The notes below the pieces were generated by a model. The model did not search any database. It worked only from the letters and a program-made list of their open reading frames with translations, and was not told where the DNA came from. A DNA stretch of 64,000 nt from Lichenibacterium dinghuense (GTDB lineage: Bacteria > Pseudomonadota > Alphaproteobacteria > Rhizobiales > Beijerinckiaceae): contig NZ_JAJLMN010000004.1 of the NCBI RefSeq assembly GCF_021730615.1, positions 1-64,000 of the forward strand, in the 5' to 3' direction. The position numbers and the translations under genes were made by a program. The stretch's first letter is position 1. Each line of letters starts with the position of its first letter. This document shows, one piece after another, positions 56,496 through 64,000 of the stretch.

Positions 56496-56589
56496 TGTCG
56501 AGACCATGCGAACGCACATAGCCCGTCCCAATCTGAGACGTCCGAGTAAGGGCGACTTCACTCTCGCCGCTGGAAGGAGTTTTTGAATT

Positions 56590-56853
56590 ATGAACATCAA
56601 AATCGCTATGGTAGCTGCTCTGGCCATACCGTTGATGATCCCTACCACGACCTGGGCGCAGGGCATCGTGGGCGGCGCACAGAATGGTGCTGTTGCTGGA
56701 CGTAACGCGGCTGGGCCCGTTGGTGGAGTCGTCGGCGGTGTCGTCGGTGGCGCAGTCGGTGGTGTCGTCGGCGGCGCGCGCGGCGTGCTCGGGCTGCCTC
56801 GCCGGCACAACCTGCCCGGTCATCACTACCGCCGCCATCGCTCCTATCGCTGA
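56590..56853 (+). CDS. Secreted Gly/Val-rich protein
   Basis: 87 residues from ATG 56590. Signal peptide MNIKIAMVAALAIPLMIPTTTWAQ; then GPVGGVVGGVVGGAVGGVVGGARG, a glycine-zipper stretch that could insert in a membrane, and a basic end (RRHNLPGHHYRRHRSYR). Same style as the BA14K protein upstream; likely an envelope protein. Confidence 0.6.
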   Translation: MNIKIAMVAALAIPLMIPTTTWAQGIVGGAQNGAVAGRNAAGPVGGVVGGVVGGAVGGVVGGARGVLGLPRRHNLPGHHYRRHRSYR

Positions 56854-56994
56854 AACTGCAGGTTCCGCTCCGGCATACAGCCGCAATTTGCGGTCAACTG
56901 TCTCGCATCATGGTGAGCTGGTCAGCCGCTCGGGTCTCTGCGGCTTTCGGGGTCAGGGAGAGGCCGCTTTGCGTATTGGCCTCCCCCGTGCACC

Positions 56995-57270
56995 TCACGG
57001 CGTTGGATAAGGACCTGTGAACAGGTCTCCGCACGCCCGCCGCGCCCGTATCGTGACGGCCCGGCGCCGCCGGTGTTCCGCCGCGTCGTTCAGAAGATGG
57101 CACCTTTGGCACAGCGCGGCGAGGTCGCCGACGGCGTTGTTCGTCGGGTCGTGGTCGATGTGGCAGGCCGACAGGAACGCGCGGGTGCGCCGCACGGCGT
57201 GGTCGACGGCGCCGGCGCACCTGATGGGCCGCCCGAGTTTGATGAGGCGGTGAAGAGCGGCGAGGTCGAT
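56995..57270 (-). pseudogene. HNH endonuclease fragment, no start codon
   Basis: The frame reads YLSPIDLAALHRLIKLGRPIRCAGAVDHAVRRTRAFLSACHIDHDPTNNAVGDLAALCQRCHLLND, containing the HNH core (CHIDHD-P-NN....LCQRCH) and ending GDLFTGPYPTP. No ATG or GTG lies upstream in frame; the first Cys pair of the zinc site is missing. Degraded phage or mobile-element nuclease. The rest of the gap to 57,494 is empty. Confidence 0.6.
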
Positions 57271-57494
57271 GGGGCTGAGATAGCGGTTATATAAGGACCG
57301 CCCGGCTCCAGGACCTCGGCGACTATCTGCAGCACGCTCCGAAGCAGACCTTTCTCGCCGCTGCGATGGGACTGAAGGCGCCTGTTACGCTCACGTTCCG
57401 TCAGTTGAACGAGGCCCGCTCGGCATGCAGCACCATCGAAGACCGAAGCGCGCCGCCCTTGTCGGCGGCGCGCTCGGCGCCCGACGCAAGCGCA

Positions 57495-58502
57495 TCATTG
57501 CAATGGCACGGCGGCTTGCGTGTGGATGACGCCCTTCGCCCGTAGTTCGTCCCAGAACGCGGGCGGGATCTTCGCGTGCAGGGCGGCTTGGTCGGCCAGA
57601 ATGTGGAACGGCTTGGCGGTGCCGACGATCAGCGCGGAAGCCTCGATGGGCGCGAGGCTGAACTGGAGCGCCGCGGCAACGACGTCGACGCCGTGGTCGC
57701 CGGCGACGGCGCGCAAGCGGGCGAGCTTGTCGCGCTTCTCGGCCGGGATGACGCTGTTGCCCTCGCCGTAGTTGTAGCGCGGCTCACCACCGAGGAAGCC
57801 CGCGTTGAGCGCTGAGCCGACCACGAAGCTGACGCCCGCCTCGCGCGCCGCCGGCAGCACGTGCTCCACCGCATTGGCATGGTCGATGAGCGAGTACTGG
57901 CTCGCCAGGAGGTGGATGTCGCTGTCCGCGCACTGGAGGCAGCGCAGGATCGGCTCCGGCCTGTTCACGCCCATGCCCCAGCCATCAATCACGCCCTCCT
58001 CGCGCAGGCGGGTGAGCGCCGGGAACGCGCCCTTCTCCGCATCCGGCCACAGCGCTTCCCAGTCGTCGGGCAGGTAGCCGTTGTCGGGGGACAAGTCGTG
58101 GACGAACACGATGTCGAGGCGGTCGAGGCCGAGCCGCTGCAGGCTGTCCTCGACCGACCGCAGCACGCCGTCTGCCGTGTAGTCGAAGTGCGGCGTGTTG
58201 GGCGAGGAGCTGAAGGGGAAGAAGCGCTTGGCCTCGTTGTCCCGGCTCGCCCGCAGCAGCTTGCCGACCTTGGATGAGATGACGAACTCGCCGCGGGGCT
58301 TGCGCGACAGGAAGCGCCCGAAGCGGCGCTCGGCGAGCCCGAGGCCGTACCAGGGCGACACGTCGAAGTATCGCACGCCGGCGTCCCAGGCGGCGGCGAG
58401 CGTCGCCTCGGCCTGCTCGTCGGTGGCGAACTCGAACTCGTTGCCGATCGCCACCCCGCCGAGGCCGAAGTCGTGCGGGGGGCGGTAGCGGGTCGATATC
58501 AT
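57495..58502 (-). CDS. Aldo/keto reductase
   Basis: 335 residues from ATG 58502. TIM-barrel NAD(P)H oxidoreductase: Asp-Tyr-Lys-His tetrad in VRYFDVSPWYGLGLAERRFGRFL, FVISSKVGKLL and LDIVFVHDLSP, and the cofactor loop SALIVGTAKPFHILADQA. Closest in style to D-threo-aldose 1-dehydrogenase or pyridoxal dehydrogenase-type AKRs (LGVG..GNEF start). Substrate unknown. Single gene or operon with the hydrolase upstream (gap 88 bases). Confidence 0.9.
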   Translation of the reverse strand: MISTRYRPPHDFGLGGVAIGNEFEFATDEQAEATLAAAWDAGVRYFDVSPWYGLGLAERRFGRFLSRKPRGEFVISSKVGKLLRASRDNEAKRFFPFSSSPNTPHFDYTADGVLRSVEDSLQRLGLDRLDIVFVHDLSPDNGYLPDDWEALWPDAEKGAFPALTRLREEGVIDGWGMGVNRPEPILRCLQCADSDIHLLASQYSLIDHANAVEHVLPAAREAGVSFVVGSALNAGFLGGEPRYNYGEGNSVIPAEKRDKLARLRAVAGDHGVDVVAAALQFSLAPIEASALIVGTAKPFHILADQAALHAKIPPAFWDELRAKGVIHTQAAVPLQ

Positions 58503-58590
58503 GCTGCCTCTCTGTGTCCCGGGTCGTCCAAGACGCCCGCACCGTGCTTCATCGACCGCGGCCCGCGTGCGGCCGCTGTCGCGCCTCCGA

Positions 58591-59418
58591 TCATCGCCGC
58601 AGGAAGGCGAGCAGATCCTTCGTCAGCCGGTCGCTCGCGGTGACGTTGAGGCCGTGAGGCTCGCCCTCGTATTCGATCAACGTCGAGCCCGCGATGCTCC
58701 GGTGCGCCGCCCGCCCGGCGGCACCGATCGGCACCGTCTTGTCGCCCGTCCCGTGGATGATCAGCGTCGGCACCTTGAAGACCGGCAGGTCGGGGCGGAA
58801 GTCGGTGGTCGCGAAGGCGACCGCGCAGTCCAGGGTCGGCTTGAGGCCGGCCATCATCGCCTGGCGGGCTGCGTCGTCCATCACCTCGTCGCTGACCGGG
58901 CTCGTCAGAAAGCCCGCGCCGAGGAACTGCGGCAAGAAGGTCCGGCGGAGGAAGTGCGGCCGGTCCCGCTTCAGCCCCTCCGCGATGGCGTCGAAGGTGC
59001 TCTGCGGCGTGCCGTCCGGGTTGTCGGGCGTCTGCAGCATGTAGGGCACCACCGAGGAGACCAGAACGGCGCGGCTGACGCCTCGGCCGCTGTGGCGGCT
59101 CATGTAGCGGGCGACCTCGCCGCCGCCCATGGAGAAGCCGACCAGGGCCGCGTCGTTCGACGCCCCGGTCTTCTCCATGACATCGGCGAGGTCGTCCGCG
59201 AGGGCATCGTAGCTATAGCCGGTCCAGGGCTGGGCCGAGCGGCCGAAGCCGCGCCGGTCGTAGGCGATCACCCGGAACCCGGCCTCGGCCAGCGCCATGG
59301 CCTGCGGGTCCCAGGTGTCGGCGGTCAGCGGCCATCCGTGAATCATGACGATCGGCCGGCCGCTTCCCCAATCCTTGTAGTAGATTTCCGACCCGTCCCG
59401 CGCGGTCAGGTATGTCAT
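58591..59418 (-). CDS. Alpha/beta hydrolase (non-haem haloperoxidase-like)
   Basis: 275 residues from ATG 59418. Oxyanion HGWPLTAD, nucleophile elbow GFSMGGGEVARY (Ser), Asp in VPTLIIHGTGDKTVP and His in EPHGLNVT. The start TYLTARDGSEIYYKDWGSGRP and ARYMSRHSGRGVSRAVLVSS are typical of cofactor-free chloroperoxidase/arylesterase members. Likely an esterase or perhydrolase. Preceded by the H+-ATPase on the same strand. Confidence 0.9.
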   Translation of the reverse strand: MTYLTARDGSEIYYKDWGSGRPIVMIHGWPLTADTWDPQAMALAEAGFRVIAYDRRGFGRSAQPWTGYSYDALADDLADVMEKTGASNDAALVGFSMGGGEVARYMSRHSGRGVSRAVLVSSVVPYMLQTPDNPDGTPQSTFDAIAEGLKRDRPHFLRRTFLPQFLGAGFLTSPVSDEVMDDAARQAMMAGLKPTLDCAVAFATTDFRPDLPVFKVPTLIIHGTGDKTVPIGAAGRAAHRSIAGSTLIEYEGEPHGLNVTASDRLTKDLLAFLRR

Positions 59419-59530
59419 GGGTCGCCTCCGGCATGGCTTTCCCAGATCGCCGTCAACCATCGCGCCCCGATGCTGTTCCCCGCCGGGCAGACGTGACGGG
59501 CCGCCGTCGCCGCGGGCCGGCGGCCCGCGC

Positions 59531-62098
59531 TCATCGGCCCCGCCTCGCGCCGACAAGGCGGTAGGCCAGGAGCTTGGCCTGGTCGCCGATCAACGCCCAC
59601 GCGATCGCGTAGGCGTAGACCCACAGGAGGTCGAGCCAGGGCAGCTTGGCGACGAGCAGGCCGAAGCCGACGATCAGCGCCGCCACGACCTGCGTGCTCA
59701 CCACGGCGCCGAGCAGGATCGGCGACGGGTAAGGCTTCGTCCACAGCCGGTCGCGGGTGCGGGTCACGAACAGGGTCAGGTGGCCGGCGAAGACCAGCTT
59801 GACGAAGATCAGCGACTGCACTTCCGCATCGCCCATGCGCAGCCACACCTTGCCGATCACCAGCATGCCGAATGTCGACAGGACGCCGACGGCGCCCAGC
59901 ACCGACGAAACCGTGAGCACGCGGCGCATGTCCCACTTCACCGGACGGTCGCTGAGCTTGGCGTTGTCGTAGGCGATCGTCATGATCGGCAGGTCGTTCA
60001 GCAGCGCCAGCAGGATCACGAGGATGGCGGTCAGCGGATAAAAGCCGAAGGCCAGCACGGTCGCCACAACGAACAGCATGATGCGGATCGTCTCGGCCAC
60101 GCGGTAGATCGCGTAGGCGTTCATCCGCGCGAAGATGCGCCGCGCTTCCTCGACGGCGTGGATGACCGTGCCGAGGCCGGGCTCCGTCAGCACCAGCGCC
60201 GCGGCGGCCCGCGCCGTCTCGGTCGCGCCTTCGACCGCGATGCCGACGTTGGCCTGCTTCAGGGCCGGCGCGTCGTTGACCCCGTCCCCCGTCATGCCGA
60301 CGAGGTGGCCGGCGTCTTGCAGGCCGCGCACGATGTCGAACTTGTGCTCGGGGAAGACCTCGGCGAAGCCCGCGGCTCCCTCCACGCGCTCCAGGTTCTC
60401 GGGCGACAGGCCGCGCTCGCGCTCCTCCCCCTCGCGCTCGCGCGCCTCGGCCTCCGTGCCGGTGCCGAGCACGCCGGCCTCGAGGATGTCCCCTTCGAGG
60501 CCCAGCGTCTTCGCGGTCTGGCGCGCGATGGCGCGATCGTCGCCGGTCAGCATCTTGATGGCGAGCCCGTGCCGCTCGGCCTCGGCAATCGTGCTCTTCG
60601 CGTCGTCGCGCGGCGGGTCCTCCAGGGGCAGCAGGCCGATCAGCTTCCACCCGTCCCCGTCGTCGCGCGCAACCGCGAGGGTGCGGTAGCCCTTCTCGGC
60701 CAGCTCGCCGATCGCCTTCTCGGCCTCCTCCTTCAGCTCGCCCGCGGGCGACACGAACTCCATGACGTTGACGGGCGCGCCCTTGGCGGTTTTGAAGCTG
60801 CGCCCGTCCTTTCGCGACTCCGCCTCGGTGCGCTTGTTGACGTAGTTGAACGGCGCGAAATGGACCTGCTCGAAGCCCTGCACCGCGTCGCGGTCTTCCA
60901 GTCCCTCCGCCACGGCGCGGTCGATGGCGTCGCCCCCGTCGCGCGGGGACGCCAGCGCGGCCGCCAGCACCACGTCCTGCGCCTCGACGTCGAAGGCCAC
61001 CGGCTCCTGGAGCTTGAGCCTGTTCTGCGTCAGCGTGCCGGTCTTATCGGTGCACAGCACGTCGATGCCGGCCATCTCCTCGATGGCGTCGAGGCGCGAC
61101 ACGATGGCCTTGCGCTTGGCCAGCGCCAGCGCCCCCACAGCCATCGTCACCGAAAGGACGGCCGGCATGGCGACCGGGATCGACGCCACGGCGAGGATGA
61201 GGGCGAACTGGACGACGGTGAGAATCTCGCGGCCGCGCAGCAGTTCGACAGCGACCATGACGGCGATCAGCCCGAGGCTGAGGACGATTAGGTAGCGGGC
61301 GATGCGCCCCACCGCCTTCTGGAACTCGGACGCGCTGCCCGCGCCCTCGACGAGCTTGGCGGTCTTGCCGAACACCGTGTCCATGGCGGTCGCGACCGCG
61401 ACGCCGGTCATGCCGCCCTGCTCGCAGTGCGAGCCGGAATACACGACGTCGCCCGCCGTCCGGTCCACGGGCAGCGACTCGCCGGTCAGCGCCGACTGGT
61501 CGACGCTGAGGTGGTCGCCCTCGATCAGCTTGACGTCGGCCGGCACGATCGTGCCGATGTCGAGCTTGAGGATGTCGCCCTTCACGACCTCGCGCGAGGG
61601 CACTTCGCGCCACTGCCCGCCCCGCCGCACCCGGGCCTTGCTGGCGAGGGTCTTCTTCAGGGCCGCGACGGCGTTCTCGGCCTGGTGCTCCTCCCAGAAG
61701 CCGACGCCGGCGTTGATGACGAGCAGAACCAGGATGACCGCGAGGTCGGTCCAGTGGCCGATGGCGGCCGACAGCGCGGCCGCGACCTCGATCATCCAGG
61801 GAATCGGTCCCCAGAAGGCGCCGAGGAACTTGAGGAGCGGGTTGGTCTTCTCCTCGGCGATCTCGTTGGGGCCGTCGCGCTCCAGCCGCTTCTTCGCCTC
61901 GCCGTCGGACAGCCCGTCCCGGTCGGCCTCGAGGTCGCGGAGGACGGCATCGAGGTCCTTGCGCTCGAACGGGCTGCGCTCTTGGCCGCCCCCGGCCCCG
62001 TCGTCGCCTCTGGTCCTATCGCCCGCCCCGGAAGCGGTGGGCCCGGCCCCGTCGGATTCAGGATCCGCACTGTCCTGCTTTGTCGCAGTGTCGGTCAT
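59531..62098 (-). CDS. Plasma-membrane-type H+-ATPase (P-type, PMA1/P3A)
   Basis: 855 residues from ATG 62098; the frame to 62,353 lacks a start signal. N-terminal 45 residues are acidic and disordered. Motifs: KGDILKLDIGTIVPADVKLIEG and SALTGESLPV (actuator TGES), PVAMPAVLSVTMAVGA (M4), CTDKTGTLTQN (phosphorylated Asp near residue 349), MLTGDDRAIARQTAKTLG and GMTGDGVNDAPALKQA. Type P3A family TIGR01647, ten helices. Pumps protons out using ATP. Rare in bacteria but frequent in acid- or stress-tolerant alphaproteobacteria. Confidence 0.95.
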   Translation of the reverse strand: MTDTATKQDSADPESDGAGPTASGAGDRTRGDDGAGGGQERSPFERKDLDAVLRDLEADRDGLSDGEAKKRLERDGPNEIAEEKTNPLLKFLGAFWGPIPWMIEVAAALSAAIGHWTDLAVILVLLVINAGVGFWEEHQAENAVAALKKTLASKARVRRGGQWREVPSREVVKGDILKLDIGTIVPADVKLIEGDHLSVDQSALTGESLPVDRTAGDVVYSGSHCEQGGMTGVAVATAMDTVFGKTAKLVEGAGSASEFQKAVGRIARYLIVLSLGLIAVMVAVELLRGREILTVVQFALILAVASIPVAMPAVLSVTMAVGALALAKRKAIVSRLDAIEEMAGIDVLCTDKTGTLTQNRLKLQEPVAFDVEAQDVVLAAALASPRDGGDAIDRAVAEGLEDRDAVQGFEQVHFAPFNYVNKRTEAESRKDGRSFKTAKGAPVNVMEFVSPAGELKEEAEKAIGELAEKGYRTLAVARDDGDGWKLIGLLPLEDPPRDDAKSTIAEAERHGLAIKMLTGDDRAIARQTAKTLGLEGDILEAGVLGTGTEAEAREREGEERERGLSPENLERVEGAAGFAEVFPEHKFDIVRGLQDAGHLVGMTGDGVNDAPALKQANVGIAVEGATETARAAAALVLTEPGLGTVIHAVEEARRIFARMNAYAIYRVAETIRIMLFVVATVLAFGFYPLTAILVILLALLNDLPIMTIAYDNAKLSDRPVKWDMRRVLTVSSVLGAVGVLSTFGMLVIGKVWLRMGDAEVQSLIFVKLVFAGHLTLFVTRTRDRLWTKPYPSPILLGAVVSTQVVAALIVGFGLLVAKLPWLDLLWVYAYAIAWALIGDQAKLLAYRLVGARRGR

Positions 62099-62381
62099 GG
62101 GGAGCGTCGTCCTTTCGTCGACCTCTGATTTGGGACGGGTCGTTCTCGCCCGAGGGCCAAGCGGGTCCACGGCCGGCAGCGGCGTGGCCGGGCTGGCGCG
62201 GTCGCACTCGGCCCAGGGCTGGTGCCGGCCCGCCGGGGCTCCTCGGACGGGTGATCCCACGACGCAGCATCGTGACGTCGCGTCCGCCGTCCGAGGGAAG
62301 GGCTCGGGCCTTCGGCGAGGTCGGGCATAGGCCTCCCCGATGCCGATCAGCACCCATCATCGTTGAGAGCCGTTCCGGCGC

Positions 62382-62720
62382 TCAAGCCTTCAGCGGGTCG
62401 TGTCCCCAATTCATCAGCGATTGACGCCAGCGCGTGTCCGTCACGTCGCCGTCGGGCTTCTGCGCCATATGCCGGTGCACGTAGCCGACGACTTTTCGCA
62501 TATGGGCATAGTCGTCGTCGGTAAGTTCGGCCTTCTTGGTGCGCTTGATCTCAACGATGCGGCGTCCGGCCTCGTGGCCCACCGACTCATGCTCCCCCTC
62601 GTGCGTCCAGCCGACGGCACGGCTTTCCTCCGTGGAAAGCCACTTTTCCAGCTCGGCCGGCTGCATGTTGACCGCCTCGTGGAACGCTCTTGCGATCTCG
62701 TCGTGGTCCTCGATGTCCAT
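62382..62720 (-). CDS. DUF3140 protein
   Basis: 112 residues from ATG 62720 (CGGAGGTGTGCG upstream). MDIEDHDEIARAFHEAVNMQPAELEKWLSTEESRAVGW, then GRRIVEIKRTKKAELTDDDYAHMRKVVGYVHRHMAQKP, matches DUF3140, a small helical family often annotated as DNA-binding (it carries an H2TH-like or HTH-like core). Role unknown. Confidence 0.85.
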   Translation of the reverse strand: MDIEDHDEIARAFHEAVNMQPAELEKWLSTEESRAVGWTHEGEHESVGHEAGRRIVEIKRTKKAELTDDDYAHMRKVVGYVHRHMAQKPDGDVTDTRWRQSLMNWGHDPLKA

Positions 62721-62830
62721 CGCACACCTCCGTGATGCGGCATCCTGGACAGAAGACCGGCCCGCGGTCCTTGTTCCTTTACGCGGTCACCTGCCGCGGC
62801 CCGGATCGCGCTCGATCTGAGAAGGAGGCG

Positions 62831-64000
62831 TCATGGTCCGATCATCTCCCGCACGCGCCGGGCGAGCGTGTCCACGGCGAAAGGTTTAGTCATCAACTGC
62901 GTGCCGGGGTCGCGCGCGCCGACGCCGAAGTTCGCGTTCTCGGCATAACCAGTGATGAACAGCACCTTCAGGGTGGGACGCTGCGCGCGGGCCCGCTCGA
63001 CCATCTGCCGTCCATCGAGATCCGGCAGACCGACGTCGCTGACGAGCAGGTCGACACGTTGTCCCGAGCGCAGGATTTGCAGCCCGGACGGCCCATCCTC
63101 CGCCACCAGCATCCGATAGCCGAGATCCCCTAACACTTCGACGACGAGGTCGCGCACAACGGGGTCATCCTCGACGATCAGCACCGTCTCGCCCGACTCG
63201 GCGCGCCGCGACGATGACGCGCCTTCCGTAACGTCAGCCCCTGCCTCGTTCTGCGTCCGAGGCAGGTAGAGCTCGATGGTAGTGCCCCGCCCGGCTTCGG
63301 AGATGATCTTGGCGTGCCCTTTCGACTGTTTGGCGAAGCCGTAGATCATCGACAGCCCGAGCCCCGTGCCTCGGCCCGCGGGTTTCGTGGTGAAGAAGGG
63401 CTCGAAAGCTTTGGCGACGACCTCGGGCGGCATGCCCGTCCCGGTGTCGGTAACGCTCACGCGGACGAACTGCCCAGGCGTCACCTCGGGATGGTGCCGG
63501 GCATAGGCGTTGTCGAGACAGACGTTGGCTGTCTGGATGGTGATGCGCCCTCCTCCCGGCATCGCGTCGCGGGCATTGATACACAGATTGAGAACGGCGT
63601 TTTCGAGTTGGTGGGGGTCACACAGCGTCCGCCACAGCCCGTCGGCCCTGACGATCTCCAGACGGATCGCCTCGCCGATAGTCCGTCGCAGCAACTCATC
63701 GAGCGAAGCGACCAACGCGTCGGCGTCGACCACCGCGACGTCGAGCGGTTGCCGGCGCGCGAATGCGAGCAGGCGATGGGTCAAAGCTGCGGCGCGGCTG
63801 GCCGACGCGGAGGCCGCCCGAGCGTATCGCGAGACCGTGTCGGTGCGCCCCTGGTCGATGCGGGTCTGCATCAGGTCCAGCGAGCCGATGATGCCGGTGA
63901 GCAGGTTGTTGAAGTCGTGCGCGATGCCACCGGTGAGCTGGCCCACGGCTTCCATCTTCTGCGCTTGGCGCAGGGCGCCCTCGACCTCGGCCAGTTCCGC
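62831..64000 (-). CDS. Hybrid histidine kinase, 5' end outside window
   Basis: The frame is open to the right edge ([22 protein letters not shown]...), so the N-terminal sensor part lies beyond 64,000. Visible: HisKA with [21 protein letters not shown] (phospho-His), HATPase with N-box [16 protein letters not shown]1 [11 protein letters not shown] and G2 [13 protein letters not shown], then a receiver domain ([12 protein letters not shown]; phospho-Asp in [13 protein letters not shown]; Lys in LMTKPFAVD). The HDFNNLL type of kinase is common in Methylobacterium; the input signal is unknown. Confidence 0.9.
   Translation of the reverse strand, partial: AELAEVEGALRQAQKMEAVGQLTGGIAHDFNNLLTGIIGSLDLMQTRIDQGRTDTVSRYARAASASASRAAALTHRLLAFARRQPLDVAVVDADALVASLDELLRRTIGEAIRLEIVRADGLWRTLCDPHQLENAVLNLCINARDAMPGGGRITIQTANVCLDNAYARHHPEVTPGQFVRVSVTDTGTGMPPEVVAKAFEPFFTTKPAGRGTGLGLSMIYGFAKQSKGHAKIISEAGRGTTIELYLPRTQNEAGADVTEGASSSRRAESGETVLIVEDDPVVRDLVVEVLGDLGYRMLVAEDGPSGLQILRSGQRVDLLVSDVGLPDLDGRQMVERARAQRPTLKVLFITGYAENANFGVGARDPGTQLMTKPFAVDTLARRVREMIGP

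Noticed and set aside
59417-61291. Open frame of 624 codons on the + strand
   Set aside because: Antisense to the H+-ATPase, an effect of high GC content.

Overview
The window is GC-rich throughout. Its gene content points to an alphaproteobacterium of the Hyphomicrobiales, most likely Methylobacteriaceae or a close relative: BA14K-type secreted protein, MucR/Ros fragment, SWIB proteins, several DUF6894 proteins, a fasciclin protein, and IS66, IS630 and other DDE insertion sequences. This is inferred from gene families; no rRNA or tRNA gene was seen.

Bases 1-19,700 are a mosaic prophage or phage-derived island. A leftward tail/baseplate block (960-4143) is followed by a coiled-coil HTH protein, a GrlR-like protein, a small serine recombinase (5397-6083) and a HigBA-type toxin-antitoxin pair with its own operator (6153-6865). 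A long leftward replication/recombination operon (6919-13,903) has nearly every gene overlapping the next by a few bases; it holds a RuvC-like nuclease, an AAA-type phage ATPase and many small unknown proteins, and starts with an AlpA-like HTH gene. An inverted-repeat operator separates this from a rightward ribbon-helix-helix gene. A second leftward set of small overlapping genes (15,569-18,884) encodes several proteins with Tat-like or other signal sequences, and diverges from two XRE regulators (18,984-19,690).

Bases 19,800-26,900 are plasmid-like or accessory: a Crp/Fnr regulator, a winged-helix protein, an HTH-SWIB fusion, a stand-alone SWIB gene that lacks a normal start codon, and a parA/small-parB partition pair embedded in degenerate short repeats. 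Next come a tightly overlapping three-gene operon (C39-like protease, helical KH-motif protein, MNT nucleotidyltransferase) that is the best candidate for an undescribed system, and a run of four hairpins that looks like a structured RNA.

Bases 26,900-31,700 form an ion and stress set: small membrane protein, CPA1 Na+/H+ antiporter, DUF2254 membrane protein, MscS channel, Csp-like copper-storage protein. Bases 31,800-49,800 are a scrap yard of insertion sequences and remnants: an IS66 element with a perfect 8-bp target duplication, an IS630 with a frameshifted transposase, and a DDE element that splits an 85-codon secreted-protein gene with a 5-bp duplication. Among them lie five DUF6894 genes, one of them fused in frame to a Crp/Fnr regulator, a half antiporter and a fatty acid desaturase.

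Bases 49,800-64,000 hold a copper-resistance pair (CopA multicopper oxidase, CopB) divergent from a COG0701 permease, secreted glycine-rich, fasciclin and BA14K proteins, an aldo/keto reductase, an alpha/beta hydrolase, a PMA1-type H+-ATPase, DUF3140 and a hybrid histidine kinase cut off by the right edge.
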